Virus record (IMG/VR): IMGVR_UViG_3300035185_000025
Span: 1-64,000 of that record
From: a virus
Strand: one strand, 5' to 3'
Length of the DNA: 64,000 bases
Shown here piece by piece: positions 24,218-33,086 of the stretch. Below the pieces are notes generated by a model that worked only from the letters and a program-made list of their open reading frames with translations, was not told the origin of the DNA and did not search any database. Position numbers and translations under genes: made by a program. The number at the start of each line of letters is the position of its first letter. Position 1 is the first letter of the stretch.

Positions 24218-24471
24218 GCTATCGAAGCCTCTCCGTCGTAGAGAAAGCGTATCCAGAAAGCGAGTGCTGGCGATGCGATCACGGTATCGACGAAGGTATC
24301 GCCGTGCGCTGCGCGATCTCACCTCGGTTCAGCATCGATGAGCCGGCGTGGACGGCCTGGTACAGGCGCGCTGATGCGAAGCGATGTGTCGATTTCGAAC
24401 CGAACTGGTGGGTTCGCCTGCGCGTGAAGGCGAGGCGATGGCCCATGTTCGTCGTGACGCAGGATCACTAG
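24214..24471 (+). CDS. small Cys/Trp-rich moron protein
   Basis: 85 residues with ECWRCDHGIDEGIAVRC, a likely metal-binding Cys set, and a basic aromatic C-terminus. Not recognised. Ends four bases into the convergent minus-strand gene. Confidence 0.6.
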   Translation: MSYRSLSVVEKAYPESECWRCDHGIDEGIAVRCAISPRFSIDEPAWTAWYRRADAKRCVDFEPNWWVRLRVKARRWPMFVVTQDH

Positions 24472-24800
24472 ATCTTGACCAGATCGGTTATCCGTCCACA
24501 GGTCGGGCACGCGCATGGTGGCTTGACCACCTGGCCAAGATCAATCGCCTCGGCGAAGACGAATCCAGAAAACGCCAGAACTGGATATTTCTCGGCGTTG
24601 GCGCGCTCAGGCTCAGGCTCAGGCGTGCCGCCTTGAGGCGCGGGCATCTTATGGCAGTAGGCGTTGCCACGCAGGTGACCGTAGGGACCGATGGTCATCT
24701 GGATCGGCATCTTGATGACCATGTCATCAAATGGATCCTTGATGGCGCCGAGGCTCTTCGTCTGGAACGACATCTCGGACAGTATACTGCGCGTGGCCAT
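24468..24800 (-). CDS. tail-region protein with C-terminal CxxC
   Basis: 110 residues: N-terminal beta part (MVIKMPIQMTIGPYGHLRGN), a proline-rich linker and a C-terminal CACPTCG. Located between the tape measure and the LysM protein, so probably a tail component. Not recognised. Confidence 0.6.
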   Translation of the reverse strand: MATRSILSEMSFQTKSLGAIKDPFDDMVIKMPIQMTIGPYGHLRGNAYCHKMPAPQGGTPEPEPERANAEKYPVLAFSGFVFAEAIDLGQVVKPPCACPTCGRITDLVKI

Positions 24801-24815
24801 GGTCGCTTCCTACGG

Positions 24816-27008
24816 CTAGGTGCCCTGCTCGACGGCCTCGTACGGCTGCACGCGCCTGTCTGACTGCTTCTCGGCGTACTGGATGAATCCGGCCATCAAC
24901 CTGTCCACGTCCGGGTCCGTCGTGTTGATCACGATCTTCTGGTCGATCTTCGTGGCCTTGCCCTTGCGGCCTCCGCCCTTGGCGCCTTTGCCGGTGAGCA
25001 TGTCGGTGAGCGCGCCCTCGAGGCTCTTGGCCTTCTTCTTCGCGGCCTCGAGTTGCATCGGGGAAAGCTGGGCCTCGGCGATCGCATCGGCGGCCTTCTT
25101 GAACTTGTCGGCCTGCTGGAATGTGTTCTGCGCCGAGTCGTGCGTCGCCTGCGACATCTTCTCGATCGATCCGATCGCGCCGTCGAGCCCGTCGCCGATC
25201 TTCGGGATCTTGGCGAGCACGCGCAGGCCCTCGCCGATCAACTGGAACACTGCGGCGAGACCGAGCTTGAGCGCGCCCCAGGCTTCGATCCCGAACGCGA
25301 CCACGCGGATCATCCCGCCAAGGACGGTGCTCGCCATGTCGACCGCTCCGGTGAGCATGTCGAGCCCTCCGACCATGACGCCGGCCGCAGAGATGTCGCC
25401 AAAGATCGCCTCGCCGACCAGCTTGAGGCGCTCCCAGAACGTGTAGAGCGCGGTGATCAACGGGACCAGCGTGATGCGTCCGTCCTCGATCGCGGTGACG
25501 ATCGACGACTTGATCTTGTCCCAGTTGGAGATCATGTAGGCCGCGAGTCCGCCGACGATCAGCGCGACGCCGGAGAACGCGAGTAGCAGCCCACCGGCCG
25601 CCACGCTCGCGCCCGCGAGCATCGTCGCCATGGTCCCGAAGCGGAGCACCGTCCGGTCGAGGTTGGGCCCGACCTTCGCGCCAAGCATGCTGGCGAGCGC
25701 GCCGAAGCCCTTCTGTACTCGCGACGGTCCCTTATCGCTCATCCTCCGGCCGCGGCGGAGGTGCTCGGCCTGCATGCGCTTGCGCCCGAAGTCCCTAGCT
25801 CGACCGACGCCGGCCCCGACGGCCTTGGCTGCGGCTGCGCCCTTGCCCACCGCGATCATCCCGTAGCCGGCGACCAGGCGCGCCGTGGCGACGACGCTCG
25901 CGGCCTTGAGCGCTGCGCCGGCCAGCACGCCGGCCTGTTGGATCTTGGTGGCGATCATCGCCCAGTTGTTGGCTACGTACTCGGCCCCCTTGATCAGCTT
26001 TCCGAACACGTAGTCGGCCGCTCGAGCGAGCTGCTGGCCGGCGAACGAAGCGACGATCTCGAGTCGCTTCAGCGGGGAGTCTGGCCCGGCCGCCGTCTCC
26101 ATCGCGCGCTTCATCGAATCCATGAGCGGCTTGCCGAACGCGCCCGCGAGCGTCTGCCCCATGGACTTGATAGTCGAGGCCATGCCGCCGAAGGACTTGC
26201 CGAACGCGTCGGAGACTTCTCCGCCCATCGACTCGCCGACCATCTCGACGATCCGCAGCGCTTGGTCCGGGTCCAGCTTGGCGGCCTTGTTCCACTGCGC
26301 GTTGAAGTCGGCGACGGCCTTCTCCCCGGTCACGGTCTCGAACGCCTTCTCGAACGCCGGCCGCAACTGTTGGAACGTCAGGTTGTCCATCTCGGCCATG
26401 CCCTTGACGATCCGGCCGACGTCCATCCCGAGCTGCTTGTAGTCGCCCGCCGTGGCGAACCCGAGCAGCGACATGTTCGCCATGAGATCACGCTGGCGCT
26501 TCAGATCTCCGGTCACGCCGCTGACCGCAGGTGCCATGGAGCGATACGCGAGCGCGACGTCCTCGAACGTGGCCGGCGACTTCTTCGCGATGTCGTACAG
26601 CTCTTGCTGCATCGCCTCGGCTTGCTCGACCGACTTCTCGAACAGGCTCATCTTGCCGCTGGCGACGTCGGCCGATTTGTTCATCAGGCCGAAGGTCGTG
26701 TACATGGTGCCGAGACCGAGCGCGCCCTGCTCCATCACGTTGTTGAAGCGGATCCCCTCGCGCGCCGCCAAGGCCACGCCGCCCGCGAGCCCTGCCGCGC
26801 CGGCGAAGATCGCCCCGCGAGCCATGTCGCGGATCGTCGCGCCCATGGTCCCGCGCACGCGCTCGCCACCGGCCACGAGCCGGTCGGACATCGACGAGTA
26901 GCTGCGCCCGAGCTTGTCGGCCGCGCGCGCCGAGCCGGCCATCTCCTTTTGAAACGAGCCCTGCGTGCGCAAGAACGCGTTGACGTCGTATGTCACGCCC
27001 TGCGGCAT
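24816..27008 (-). CDS. tape measure protein
   Basis: 730 residues. N-terminal helical region with the usual tape-measure look (LGRSYSSMSDRLVAGGERVR), a glycine/alanine-rich hydrophobic centre (about 440-600) and a helical end. It follows the overlapping chaperone pair. About 730 residues would give a tail near 110 nm at 1.5 angstrom per residue (family rule, not measured). The C-terminus carries PDVDRLMAGFIQYAEKQ, which is duplicated in the small gene at 17230. ATG six bases after TAGACT. Confidence 0.88.
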   Translation of the reverse strand: MPQGVTYDVNAFLRTQGSFQKEMAGSARAADKLGRSYSSMSDRLVAGGERVRGTMGATIRDMARGAIFAGAAGLAGGVALAAREGIRFNNVMEQGALGLGTMYTTFGLMNKSADVASGKMSLFEKSVEQAEAMQQELYDIAKKSPATFEDVALAYRSMAPAVSGVTGDLKRQRDLMANMSLLGFATAGDYKQLGMDVGRIVKGMAEMDNLTFQQLRPAFEKAFETVTGEKAVADFNAQWNKAAKLDPDQALRIVEMVGESMGGEVSDAFGKSFGGMASTIKSMGQTLAGAFGKPLMDSMKRAMETAAGPDSPLKRLEIVASFAGQQLARAADYVFGKLIKGAEYVANNWAMIATKIQQAGVLAGAALKAASVVATARLVAGYGMIAVGKGAAAAKAVGAGVGRARDFGRKRMQAEHLRRGRRMSDKGPSRVQKGFGALASMLGAKVGPNLDRTVLRFGTMATMLAGASVAAGGLLLAFSGVALIVGGLAAYMISNWDKIKSSIVTAIEDGRITLVPLITALYTFWERLKLVGEAIFGDISAAGVMVGGLDMLTGAVDMASTVLGGMIRVVAFGIEAWGALKLGLAAVFQLIGEGLRVLAKIPKIGDGLDGAIGSIEKMSQATHDSAQNTFQQADKFKKAADAIAEAQLSPMQLEAAKKKAKSLEGALTDMLTGKGAKGGGRKGKATKIDQKIVINTTDPDVDRLMAGFIQYAEKQSDRRVQPYEAVEQGT

Positions 27009-27017
27009 GCAGGGAGT

Positions 27018-27239
27018 CTACCCCTTCGAGGACGCATCGTTGCGCCGCGAGCAGGCGTCAGCCCAGCGGCACAGATCCTTGATCGGGTGACGGTCGCACT
27101 CGGTCGGCGACCAGCCGCACTCCTGCCCGAGGTAGCTGTACAGATCCGGCAACTGCCCGTCGAACGCGGGCCCGAGGTTGCCCGAGCACGCGATGATCCA
27201 CAGGCACCAGATCCGCTCGGAGAAACGCGCGCGCCTCAC
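27018..27239 (-). CDS. tail assembly chaperone, frameshift-extension frame
   Basis: 73 residues if begun at GTG 27239; Cys/Trp-rich (WCLWIIACSGNLG, YLGQECGWSPTECDRH). It is the -1 frame of the preceding gene, which ends in a run of six G before TGA. In lambda, P2 and Mu the equivalent frame (GT or E') is made by -1 frameshifting, so this is probably the extension domain rather than, or besides, a separate protein. Confidence 0.7.
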   Translation of the reverse strand: MRRARFSERIWCLWIIACSGNLGPAFDGQLPDLYSYLGQECGWSPTECDRHPIKDLCRWADACSRRNDASSKG

Positions 27240-27766
27240 CCCCCGACCCATTGCCTTGAGGCGCGCAGCGATTCCCCCTCCTCCTCCGTCGGCATGATCA
27301 TCTCGACGAACAGGCTCGTCACCATGGTCTGCGCCTTCGGGGTGAGCCTGTGCCACCAGGGGCTCACGTCGCTGGTGCTGTCGGCGGGCATCAGCACGGG
27401 CTTGCCGTTGGCGTCGCGCGCGAGCTTCCCGGTCTGCTGATCGAGCACGCCGAGCGCGGCGATGAAGTTCTTGGCGCCGTCGGAGAAGTCGGTGCCGGCC
27501 TTGACGAGCTTGCGGACCTCGCCGCCGTTCGGCTCCCACATGCCGAAGGCCCGGTCTGCGTCGGAGCCGGTCCAGTTCATCGACTGCACGATCGACTCCG
27601 GGAGCTCGAGCGACCAGTAGCCGCGCGTGGGCTTCGGCGGCGCGTCGCGGATCATGCGACCGAGATCGCCGGGGGCTCCGGTCTGGACTTGTTGCTGTTG
27701 CTGGGACGCGGGCGCGGACATGAAGCCGCCCTGGTCCCACATCTGCTTTGGCTGGTGGTCGGACAT
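27236..27766 (-). CDS. tail assembly chaperone (gpG/gpE-like)
   Basis: 176 residues, unrecognised by family motif but in the chaperone position between tube and tape measure. A Gln-rich N-terminus (ASQQQQQVQ) is followed by a helical body. The gene ends GTC-GGG-GGG-TGA, and slipping back one base leads into the frame at 27239-27018. Its promoter TACCCT lies directly against the palindromic operator at 27779-27794. Confidence 0.7.
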   Translation of the reverse strand: MSDHQPKQMWDQGGFMSAPASQQQQQVQTGAPGDLGRMIRDAPPKPTRGYWSLELPESIVQSMNWTGSDADRAFGMWEPNGGEVRKLVKAGTDFSDGAKNFIAALGVLDQQTGKLARDANGKPVLMPADSTSDVSPWWHRLTPKAQTMVTSLFVEMIMPTEEEGESLRASRQWVGG

Positions 27767-27778
27767 GGCGCGAGGGTA

Positions 27779-27794
27779 GCACCCGCACGGGTGC
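27779..27794. promoter_or_regulatory. palindromic operator between divergent promoters
   Basis: GCACCCGCACGGGTGC, two 7-bp arms around CA. It abuts the minus-strand -10 of the chaperone gene and lies in the spacer of the plus-strand promoter (GGGTAGC at 27774, GTAG at 27799) of the gene at 27812, so one bound repressor would block both. Confidence 0.7.
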
Positions 27795-27811
27795 GCGAGT
27801 AGAGTGGAGCC

Positions 27812-28180
27812 GTGACCGTCCGAACCCGCATCGCCAGCGACCTCCGCGACTCCGGCGAGATCGAATCCGAGGCCGCGATCCTCGTGACCACGGACAAGGT
27901 GATCGTCGCCGCCAGCGAGGCCGAGGCGTTCAAGCTGTGGATCGCGCTCACGGCCTACCTCGCGGAGAGCCTCAAGCCGTCGCGGCAGTGGCAGGCGCTC
28001 CACGTCGCGCTCGCGCATGGCCTGGCGGCCGAGAACGCCGACGCGCAAGCGCAGGCCCAGCCGGACTACACCAGCGCCTCGACGGTGCTGGAGATGGTCA
28101 AGGAGATCGCGGGCGCCGACGTCTACGCGAAGGTGCGCCAGGGGATCGTTGACCGGATGCTCGGGCGGTCGGGAAGCTGA
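27812..28180 (+). CDS. unknown protein under operator control
   Basis: 122 residues, helical, not recognised (ILVTTDKVIVAASEAEAFKL near residue 24, VLEMVKEIAGADVYAKVRQG near the end). GTG start ten bases after GTAG. The palindromic operator lies within its promoter. Confidence 0.65.
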   Translation: MTVRTRIASDLRDSGEIESEAAILVTTDKVIVAASEAEAFKLWIALTAYLAESLKPSRQWQALHVALAHGLAAENADAQAQAQPDYTSASTVLEMVKEIAGADVYAKVRQGIVDRMLGRSGS

Positions 28181-28198
28181 CCGGCGCGCAGTCGGTAG
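28171..28198 (+). promoter_or_regulatory. class A promoter
   Basis: GGGAAGC at 28171-28177, inside the end of the previous gene, 16 bases, GGTAG at 28194-28198, seven bases to ATG 28206. Confidence 0.8.
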
Positions 28199-28205
28199 AC
28201 CGACC

Positions 28206-28706
28206 ATGTTCAACCTACCGATCGAGGACGGCGCATCAGCCGAACTGTGTGCAGAAGAAGGCCGCGGCCGCATCGTGGTCGAGTGCTCGCGCGCGAAAGA
28301 TTCTCCGCGCTGGTCGCTGCGCTTCGAGGTCGACGAGCGCTACGAGGACGGCGACGGGTCCGAGCTCGTCGAGTGGATCCCGGGCATCCCGATCAGCATG
28401 TGGATCAGTGCGTGGGTGGATCTCTTGCTCCCACTGCGCGACCTCTCCAACGCGACCGTCGCGTCTCTTGTCAGGGCTGTCACCAGCGGCAGCAAGAAGA
28501 TGCCCGTCCATAAGAAGGTGCGCGTCGCCAAGTCGCGGGGCTGGTGGGTTGACCTCGAATGCATCGGCGACCTTCAGAGCGGAGAGCCGATCGTCGTCAT
28601 CGAGTTCAAGCGTCCGCTGGCGGCTGAGGAGATGGTCGCGTTCCTCGGGCAGATGGCGCTGGCGTTCGATGCTTGGCGATCTGAGGGATACGACTTCCTC
28701 GACTGA
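28206..28706 (+). CDS. unknown moron protein
   Basis: 166 residues, not recognised: beta-rich first third (GRIVVECSRAKDSPRWSLRF) and an aromatic middle (ISMWISAWVDLLLPLRDL). One of four consecutive plus-strand units at 27.8-29.7 kb, mostly with their own promoter. Confidence 0.65.
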   Translation: MFNLPIEDGASAELCAEEGRGRIVVECSRAKDSPRWSLRFEVDERYEDGDGSELVEWIPGIPISMWISAWVDLLLPLRDLSNATVASLVRAVTSGSKKMPVHKKVRVAKSRGWWVDLECIGDLQSGEPIVVIEFKRPLAAEEMVAFLGQMALAFDAWRSEGYDFLD

Positions 28707-28725
28707 GGATCACCGTCTTCGAGCC

Positions 28726-28753
28726 GGGAAGCTGACGCCGAGGAGGACAGTAG
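28726..28753 (+). promoter_or_regulatory. class A promoter
   Basis: GGGAAGC at 28726-28732, 16 bases, AGTAG at 28749-28753, seven bases to ATG 28761. Confidence 0.75.
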
Positions 28754-28760
28754 GCTCTGC

Positions 28761-29042
28761 ATGGCCGATCGACAGACCCAGAAGAACCTAGATCCGATGC
28801 GCGCAGGCGCATGTCTGCTCGCCACGGTCACGGCCATGCGCGAGCACGACGACGTCTCGTGTGCCGAGATGGACCGCCGCATGGGTCGGCCGTCTGGCAC
28901 CTGGGCTCGGCGAGAGCGCAACGATGCCGGGCTCACGCTGTTCGACTTCTTCTCGGCCTGCGTCGCCCTGGATCTCCGCGCGTCGGCGGTCGTCGGGTTT
29001 GCCGAGAACGCGTTCTGCGATGACGAGCACGCCATCGGGTAG
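28761..29042 (+). CDS. small helix-turn-helix-like protein
   Basis: 93 residues; SCAEMDRRMGRPSGTWARRE could be a helix-turn-helix region, followed by a hydrophobic helix. Not recognised further. Its end overlaps the -10 (TAGACT) of the next gene. Confidence 0.55.
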   Translation: MADRQTQKNLDPMRAGACLLATVTAMREHDDVSCAEMDRRMGRPSGTWARRERNDAGLTLFDFFSACVALDLRASAVVGFAENAFCDDEHAIG

Positions 29043-29051
29043 ACTCGGAGC

Positions 29052-29357
29052 ATGCCCGAGCCGATCCGCATCAGCACCAAGCCCACCGCTGCCCAGGTCG
29101 AGGCGATCAAGTCCGCCGGCACCGGCGCGACCGTCTCGCACCCGAACGTCGCGTTCCCCGGGCGCCGACGACAGCTCGAGCAGGCTCTTGGGCGCGCTGG
29201 CGTCCCGCACAGGCTCGTCCGCACGCTGGGCTGGACCACCAAGGGGCCGGCTCCTGTGGCCGCTCCTGAGACGGCTGAGGCGCAGGTCGACGAGCACGAG
29301 CCTGGCGACACGGTCGTCGACGGCGAGCGGCCGAAGTCCAGCCGGCGCAAGCGCTGA
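29052..29357 (+). CDS. small basic protein
   Basis: 101 residues with TKPTAAQVEAIKSAGTGATV, a basic middle and a charged tail ending SSRRKR. ATG follows TAGACT by six bases with no GGGAAGC box, so it uses the late-type signal although on the plus strand. Confidence 0.6.
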   Translation: MPEPIRISTKPTAAQVEAIKSAGTGATVSHPNVAFPGRRRQLEQALGRAGVPHRLVRTLGWTTKGPAPVAAPETAEAQVDEHEPGDTVVDGERPKSSRRKR

Positions 29358-29362
29358 TCATC

Positions 29363-29390
29363 GGGAAGCGTCGCGCGTCGCCGGCGGTAG
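29363..29390 (+). promoter_or_regulatory. class A promoter
   Basis: GGGAAGC at 29363-29369, 16 bases, GGTAG at 29386-29390, eight bases to ATG 29399. Confidence 0.8.
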
Positions 29391-29398
29391 TGTCCTGC

Positions 29399-29692
29399 AT
29401 GGACCGACATGAGATCTACGAGAAGCTCGACGCATCATCTGTCGAGCGCGCTCGACTTCGCATGGACTATCTTCTGGCCCTCGAGCGTGAGTGCGAGGCG
29501 ATTCCATTCCCGTGGAAATGGTTGCGGTCTTCGCCTGCTCTCGTGTGCGCTGCGGTCATGGGAACCGAGGAACGGGAGACGATTACATTGTGCAGCAACG
29601 GTGATTTGGTCGTTCACACCAAGCACATCATTGAGGCCAATGTTCTTGGCGCGCTTCGTAGGCAGCTCGACATCGAACTGTCGAACACGTGA
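29399..29692 (+). CDS. small moron protein
   Basis: 97 residues: helical N-terminus (RARLRMDYLLALERECEAIP) and a beta-rich end (ETITLCSNGDLVVHTKHI). GC is lower than in its neighbours, a hint of recent acquisition. Not recognised. Confidence 0.65.
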   Translation: MDRHEIYEKLDASSVERARLRMDYLLALERECEAIPFPWKWLRSSPALVCAAVMGTEERETITLCSNGDLVVHTKHIIEANVLGALRRQLDIELSNT

Positions 29693-29693
29693 T

Positions 29694-29984
29694 CTACTTG
29701 AGCTTGCGCGTGCGGATCGGAACGATCGCCGGCACCGTCGGCTGCGTCATCACCGGCAGCGATCCGGGCGCGACCTCGCTCGACGGGTAGCCCGAGAGCA
29801 CGGCGCCGCGCGGGGGCGGGAAGTCGGTCCGCGTGTCGCCGATCGGCTCGACGAAGCTGCGCTGCGGCTGGACGCGACGGGCCTGCGGGATCTCGTCGGT
29901 CATGCGGGCAGTCGGCGCGCGTGGGAGCGCTTGCGGGAGCGGGATCGACGTGGATGGATCGTTGGGTTTGAACGGGCCGGCCAT
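29694..29984 (-). CDS. small proline-rich tail-region protein
   Basis: 96 residues, Pro-rich and probably disordered (NDPSTSIPLPQALPRAPTAR). Located between tail tube and chaperones. ATG six bases after TACACT. Function unknown. Confidence 0.6.
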   Translation of the reverse strand: MAGPFKPNDPSTSIPLPQALPRAPTARMTDEIPQARRVQPQRSFVEPIGDTRTDFPPPRGAVLSGYPSSEVAPGSLPVMTQPTVPAIVPIRTRKLK

Positions 29985-30012
29985 GCGTCGAGTGTAGCGC
30001 ACGCAAAGCCAA

Positions 30013-30049
30013 GGGCGCGGCCGCGACCCTACCCGCCGCGACCGCGCCC
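30013..30049 (-). terminator. GC hairpin after the tail tube gene
   Basis: GGGCGCGG at 30013-30020 pairs with CCGCGCCC at 30042-30049, and CGCG/CGCG can extend it. It lies just after the tube stop in the late direction and could reduce read-through so that sheath and tube are made in excess of downstream proteins. Confidence 0.55.
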
Positions 30050-30061
30050 CGGGGTCCACCG

Positions 30062-30505
30062 CTACAGGTTGAGGCTCTGCACGACCGAGCAGCTGCCCTC
30101 GAACGACATCGTCACGTACTCGGCGCGCGCGCTGTCGCTGGTCTCGATCGGTCCGAACTGGAAGTCGACCAGCGTGAACAGCCGCGACTGGCCGTTCGGC
30201 GCGGTCAGAACGTAGGCGATGTCGAATCGCGCGGCAGCTCCATCCCGCCGCTGCGCCTTGGCGACGATCTCATCGCGCAGATCGAAGCTATCCACCCGTT
30301 CGATGTGGATCTCGAAGCTCGCGCTCGTGCCCTTGTAGATCGAGTCGTAGCGCGCCTCGGTCTCGCCGAGATACTCCTCCTCGAGAACCTCGAGCTCGTC
30401 GGTCATCGAGAACGACATGATCGCGTTGATCGCCTGGGTGGGCGCGCCGTTCCGCAGGAGACGGATCTCGGTCTCCTGGCCTTTAATTCGAAGTGGTCCT
30501 GCCAT
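30062..30505 (-). CDS. tail tube protein
   Basis: 147 residues. Size, position directly after the sheath gene and the beta-rich layout (MSFSMTDELEVLEEEYLGET, SASFEIHIERVDSFDLRDEI, SRLFTLVDFQFGPIETSD) fit tube proteins of contractile tails. GGAGA about ten bases before the ATG is a conventional ribosome site, unlike most late genes here, as expected for high expression. Confidence 0.82.
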   Translation of the reverse strand: MAGPLRIKGQETEIRLLRNGAPTQAINAIMSFSMTDELEVLEEEYLGETEARYDSIYKGTSASFEIHIERVDSFDLRDEIVAKAQRRDGAAARFDIAYVLTAPNGQSRLFTLVDFQFGPIETSDSARAEYVTMSFEGSCSVVQSLNL

Positions 30506-30530
30506 GATCTCGGTCTCCTATCAGGGCCGC

Positions 30531-33074
30531 TCAGGCGGCTTCTTGGCTTACGACGACGGTGGGTCCAACGGTGGTCTCGAACACGATCGCCTCGGCGACG
30601 GCGTACATGCGGACCTCGACGACCAAGCGGAGGATGCTCGGCACGGCCGGGTCCGTGGTGTCGGTGACGCTGAATGCTTCGAGCCGACTCGCGCTCGGGT
30701 TGCCGGGCGAGGCGAACAGTTCGAGCGTCCCCTCGACCTGGCTGATCAGATCCCGGCGAAGCTGCGGCGTGATGATCTTGTTGCCGAACGGCACCGCGAT
30801 AATGAACAGCGTGTCGTTGATGAAGTCGGCGAAGGCTCGGCGGTTCGCGGCCGTGCGACCCGGGTTGGTCACGCGGTCGACCGAGGTCACGTCGTCGACC
30901 CAGCCGGCGCCGGCATTCCTGTCGACCTTCGGTGCCGAGATGCCCTCACGCTTGAAGCGCTGATAGTCCCCGACCTTCAGCTTGATCGAGCCCTCGCTCA
31001 ACGGGTTGTAGGCGTCTTCGAGCCCGGCCACGTCGAGCTTGCCGAAGTTGGTGCCGCGCTGATCCTCGGCGGCCGACTGCTCGGGGTTGATGATCGACCG
31101 GATCGCCGCGAGCCAACTGTCGGAGTGGACGTTGACCACGCCGTCGTCAGCGAAGCCGATGCCGCCGACAACCCCGGTCTCGCGGATCTCGGGAACGGCG
31201 GTGAGGAAGCCGGGGAACGGCACCTGCACGCGCTCCTCGCGAAGCGCCACCGCCCAGGCGACCGCGTCGTCGCGGCTCACCCCGATCCGCGGGCTCGAGT
31301 AGCCGGTCCGGCCTGCGCTGCCCGACGCGGTCGCCGTTCGGCAGTTGGCCGCGATCTCGTCGCGGATCACCGAGGAGCTGCGCGCCGAGAAGATCCGGTT
31401 GATCTCGTTGGCTGGAGGCGCGTCGACGACGGTCTCGCGCAGGGCGGTGACGTAGCGGTTGTCGAGCTGCGCCGCGGTCAGGCGCGTGATCGCGGCCGGG
31501 TTGCTGACCGCGAAGCCGCCGGGCAGGTCGGACAAGATCACGGTGACGTCGGTCGCCGAACTCGCCAGCGCGGTGTCGGTGTCGAGGTAGGGCCGGACCT
31601 TCGCGGTGAATGGCCCGCCGCCGGTCCCTGTCGAGACGTCGCTGAGCGTGATCCAGATCGTCGCGGTCGCGGTCGAGTCCTGCACCCGCGTGCCGGCCGG
31701 GATCGTGATGTCGGCCCCCTCGTCGGCGCTGACCACCGTGGTGGTGTCGAAGCCGAGAGCGGTGAGCCAGGTCCCGGAGCTGCCCTTGATCGAGCCGGTG
31801 ACCGGCGTGAGCTCGTTGCACACGCGCAAGGTGCCGTCGCTGTTGATCGCCGCTCCGAGGTTGCCGACGGCGTCGATGATGTCGACGGCCTCCTGCGTGC
31901 TGATCTGCTGGTCATCGCCGACGTTGCCGGTGCCGTAGACCTCGAGCGCGACGCCGGGGACAGTGTTGAGGATCGTCAACTCCGCGCCGCCTTGCAGGGC
32001 CGTGATCGCGGTGAGGATCTGGTTGTCCTCGCCCGTGATCGTGATCGTGTCGATCCCGGTGGCCGCGAAGCCGAAGCCTGGCACGCTCAGTTGCGCGAGT
32101 TGGGGCGGATCCGTGATCGCGTCGCTGAGCAGCTTGTCGCGCTTGAGCGTCACGCTGCCGACGGGCCCGAGGAACGGCGCGGTGTCGTAGTCCGTGGCCA
32201 CGCCGTTGACGATCCGGCTGACCCGGACCTCGGTCGTGATCGCCGTGTCCGCGATGACTTGGATCGTCCACACGTCCTGCACGACGGCCGTGGGCAGGCC
32301 GAGGACCGCGAGCGCAGTGCCTCCGACGATCTGGAACCGTGCCCGCGCGCCGGACCGGACCGAGCGCAGATCCAACTGGCCGCCGTTGTCGGAGGCGATC
32401 GTGGTCGCGACCTTCGCGTTGATCCGGTCGATGACGTTGGCGAGCGTGGTGTCCGTGTCCGTGAACGTGATCGTCTGCGCGTCGGTGGAGAGCATGTCGT
32501 CCCACGCGACGAGCAGCGTCAGGCCGTCGAGCGCTCCTGGGGCGAGCGGGTAGACGACGCCGGACGCGAGGATGTTGGCCTTGGCCGAGACGACCGTCGC
32601 CGTCGCGGTCGTGGGGCCGCCGTTCAGCTCGAAGACCGCCGTGTCGCCGTTGGCTGCCGCGTACGGGCCAGCGTCGCCGTTGAGGCATGCGAGCCGCGAG
32701 AACTCGACCGAGCCCGCGGAGTTGTCGACGCGCATGATCACGAGCCGCCCGAAGGGCTTGTTCACCAAGGCGATGAACCCGTTCCCGTTCCAGGGCTCGG
32801 AGCCGCCGGACTGCTGGGCGACGGGGCCCGCGTGGAGGTTGCCGCCTACCGACCAGCCGAGGCCGCCGAAAGTGCGCTCCCGATCCGTGGGACCGAAGAC
32901 CTCGGTGGGCGTCAAGACCGGCCCGCGCTCGAACTCGCCGACGACGCAGACGGTGCCCGCGCCCGCGCCGAGCACGAGTGCAGGCGGTGCGCGATCGATG
33001 ACCGCAGTCTGTGAGACCGAGAGAAGCTCGGCCTGGCCAGGATCTTGGAGATAGACTCGGCGGAAGGCGACCAC
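30531..33074 (-). CDS. tail sheath protein
   Basis: 847 residues. The C-terminal half has sheath landmarks: SPRIGVSRDDAVAWAVALRE, INPEQSAAEDQRGTNF, GAGWVDDVTSVD, ADFINDTLFIIAVPFGNKII and FETTVGPTVVVSQEAA. The N-terminal part is longer than in P2 or Mu because of inserted beta domains (about 120-480), which probably face outward. GTG start six bases after TACCCT. Confidence 0.88.
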   Translation of the reverse strand: MVAFRRVYLQDPGQAELLSVSQTAVIDRAPPALVLGAGAGTVCVVGEFERGPVLTPTEVFGPTDRERTFGGLGWSVGGNLHAGPVAQQSGGSEPWNGNGFIALVNKPFGRLVIMRVDNSAGSVEFSRLACLNGDAGPYAAANGDTAVFELNGGPTTATATVVSAKANILASGVVYPLAPGALDGLTLLVAWDDMLSTDAQTITFTDTDTTLANVIDRINAKVATTIASDNGGQLDLRSVRSGARARFQIVGGTALAVLGLPTAVVQDVWTIQVIADTAITTEVRVSRIVNGVATDYDTAPFLGPVGSVTLKRDKLLSDAITDPPQLAQLSVPGFGFAATGIDTITITGEDNQILTAITALQGGAELTILNTVPGVALEVYGTGNVGDDQQISTQEAVDIIDAVGNLGAAINSDGTLRVCNELTPVTGSIKGSSGTWLTALGFDTTTVVSADEGADITIPAGTRVQDSTATATIWITLSDVSTGTGGGPFTAKVRPYLDTDTALASSATDVTVILSDLPGGFAVSNPAAITRLTAAQLDNRYVTALRETVVDAPPANEINRIFSARSSSVIRDEIAANCRTATASGSAGRTGYSSPRIGVSRDDAVAWAVALREERVQVPFPGFLTAVPEIRETGVVGGIGFADDGVVNVHSDSWLAAIRSIINPEQSAAEDQRGTNFGKLDVAGLEDAYNPLSEGSIKLKVGDYQRFKREGISAPKVDRNAGAGWVDDVTSVDRVTNPGRTAANRRAFADFINDTLFIIAVPFGNKIITPQLRRDLISQVEGTLELFASPGNPSASRLEAFSVTDTTDPAVPSILRLVVEVRMYAVAEAIVFETTVGPTVVVSQEAA

Positions 33075-33086
33075 GAGCAGAGGGTA

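Noticed and set aside
29038-29042. GGTAG before the 29052 gene as a class A promoter
   Set aside because: No GGGAAGC-like box at the right distance; the TANNNT form with six bases fits better.
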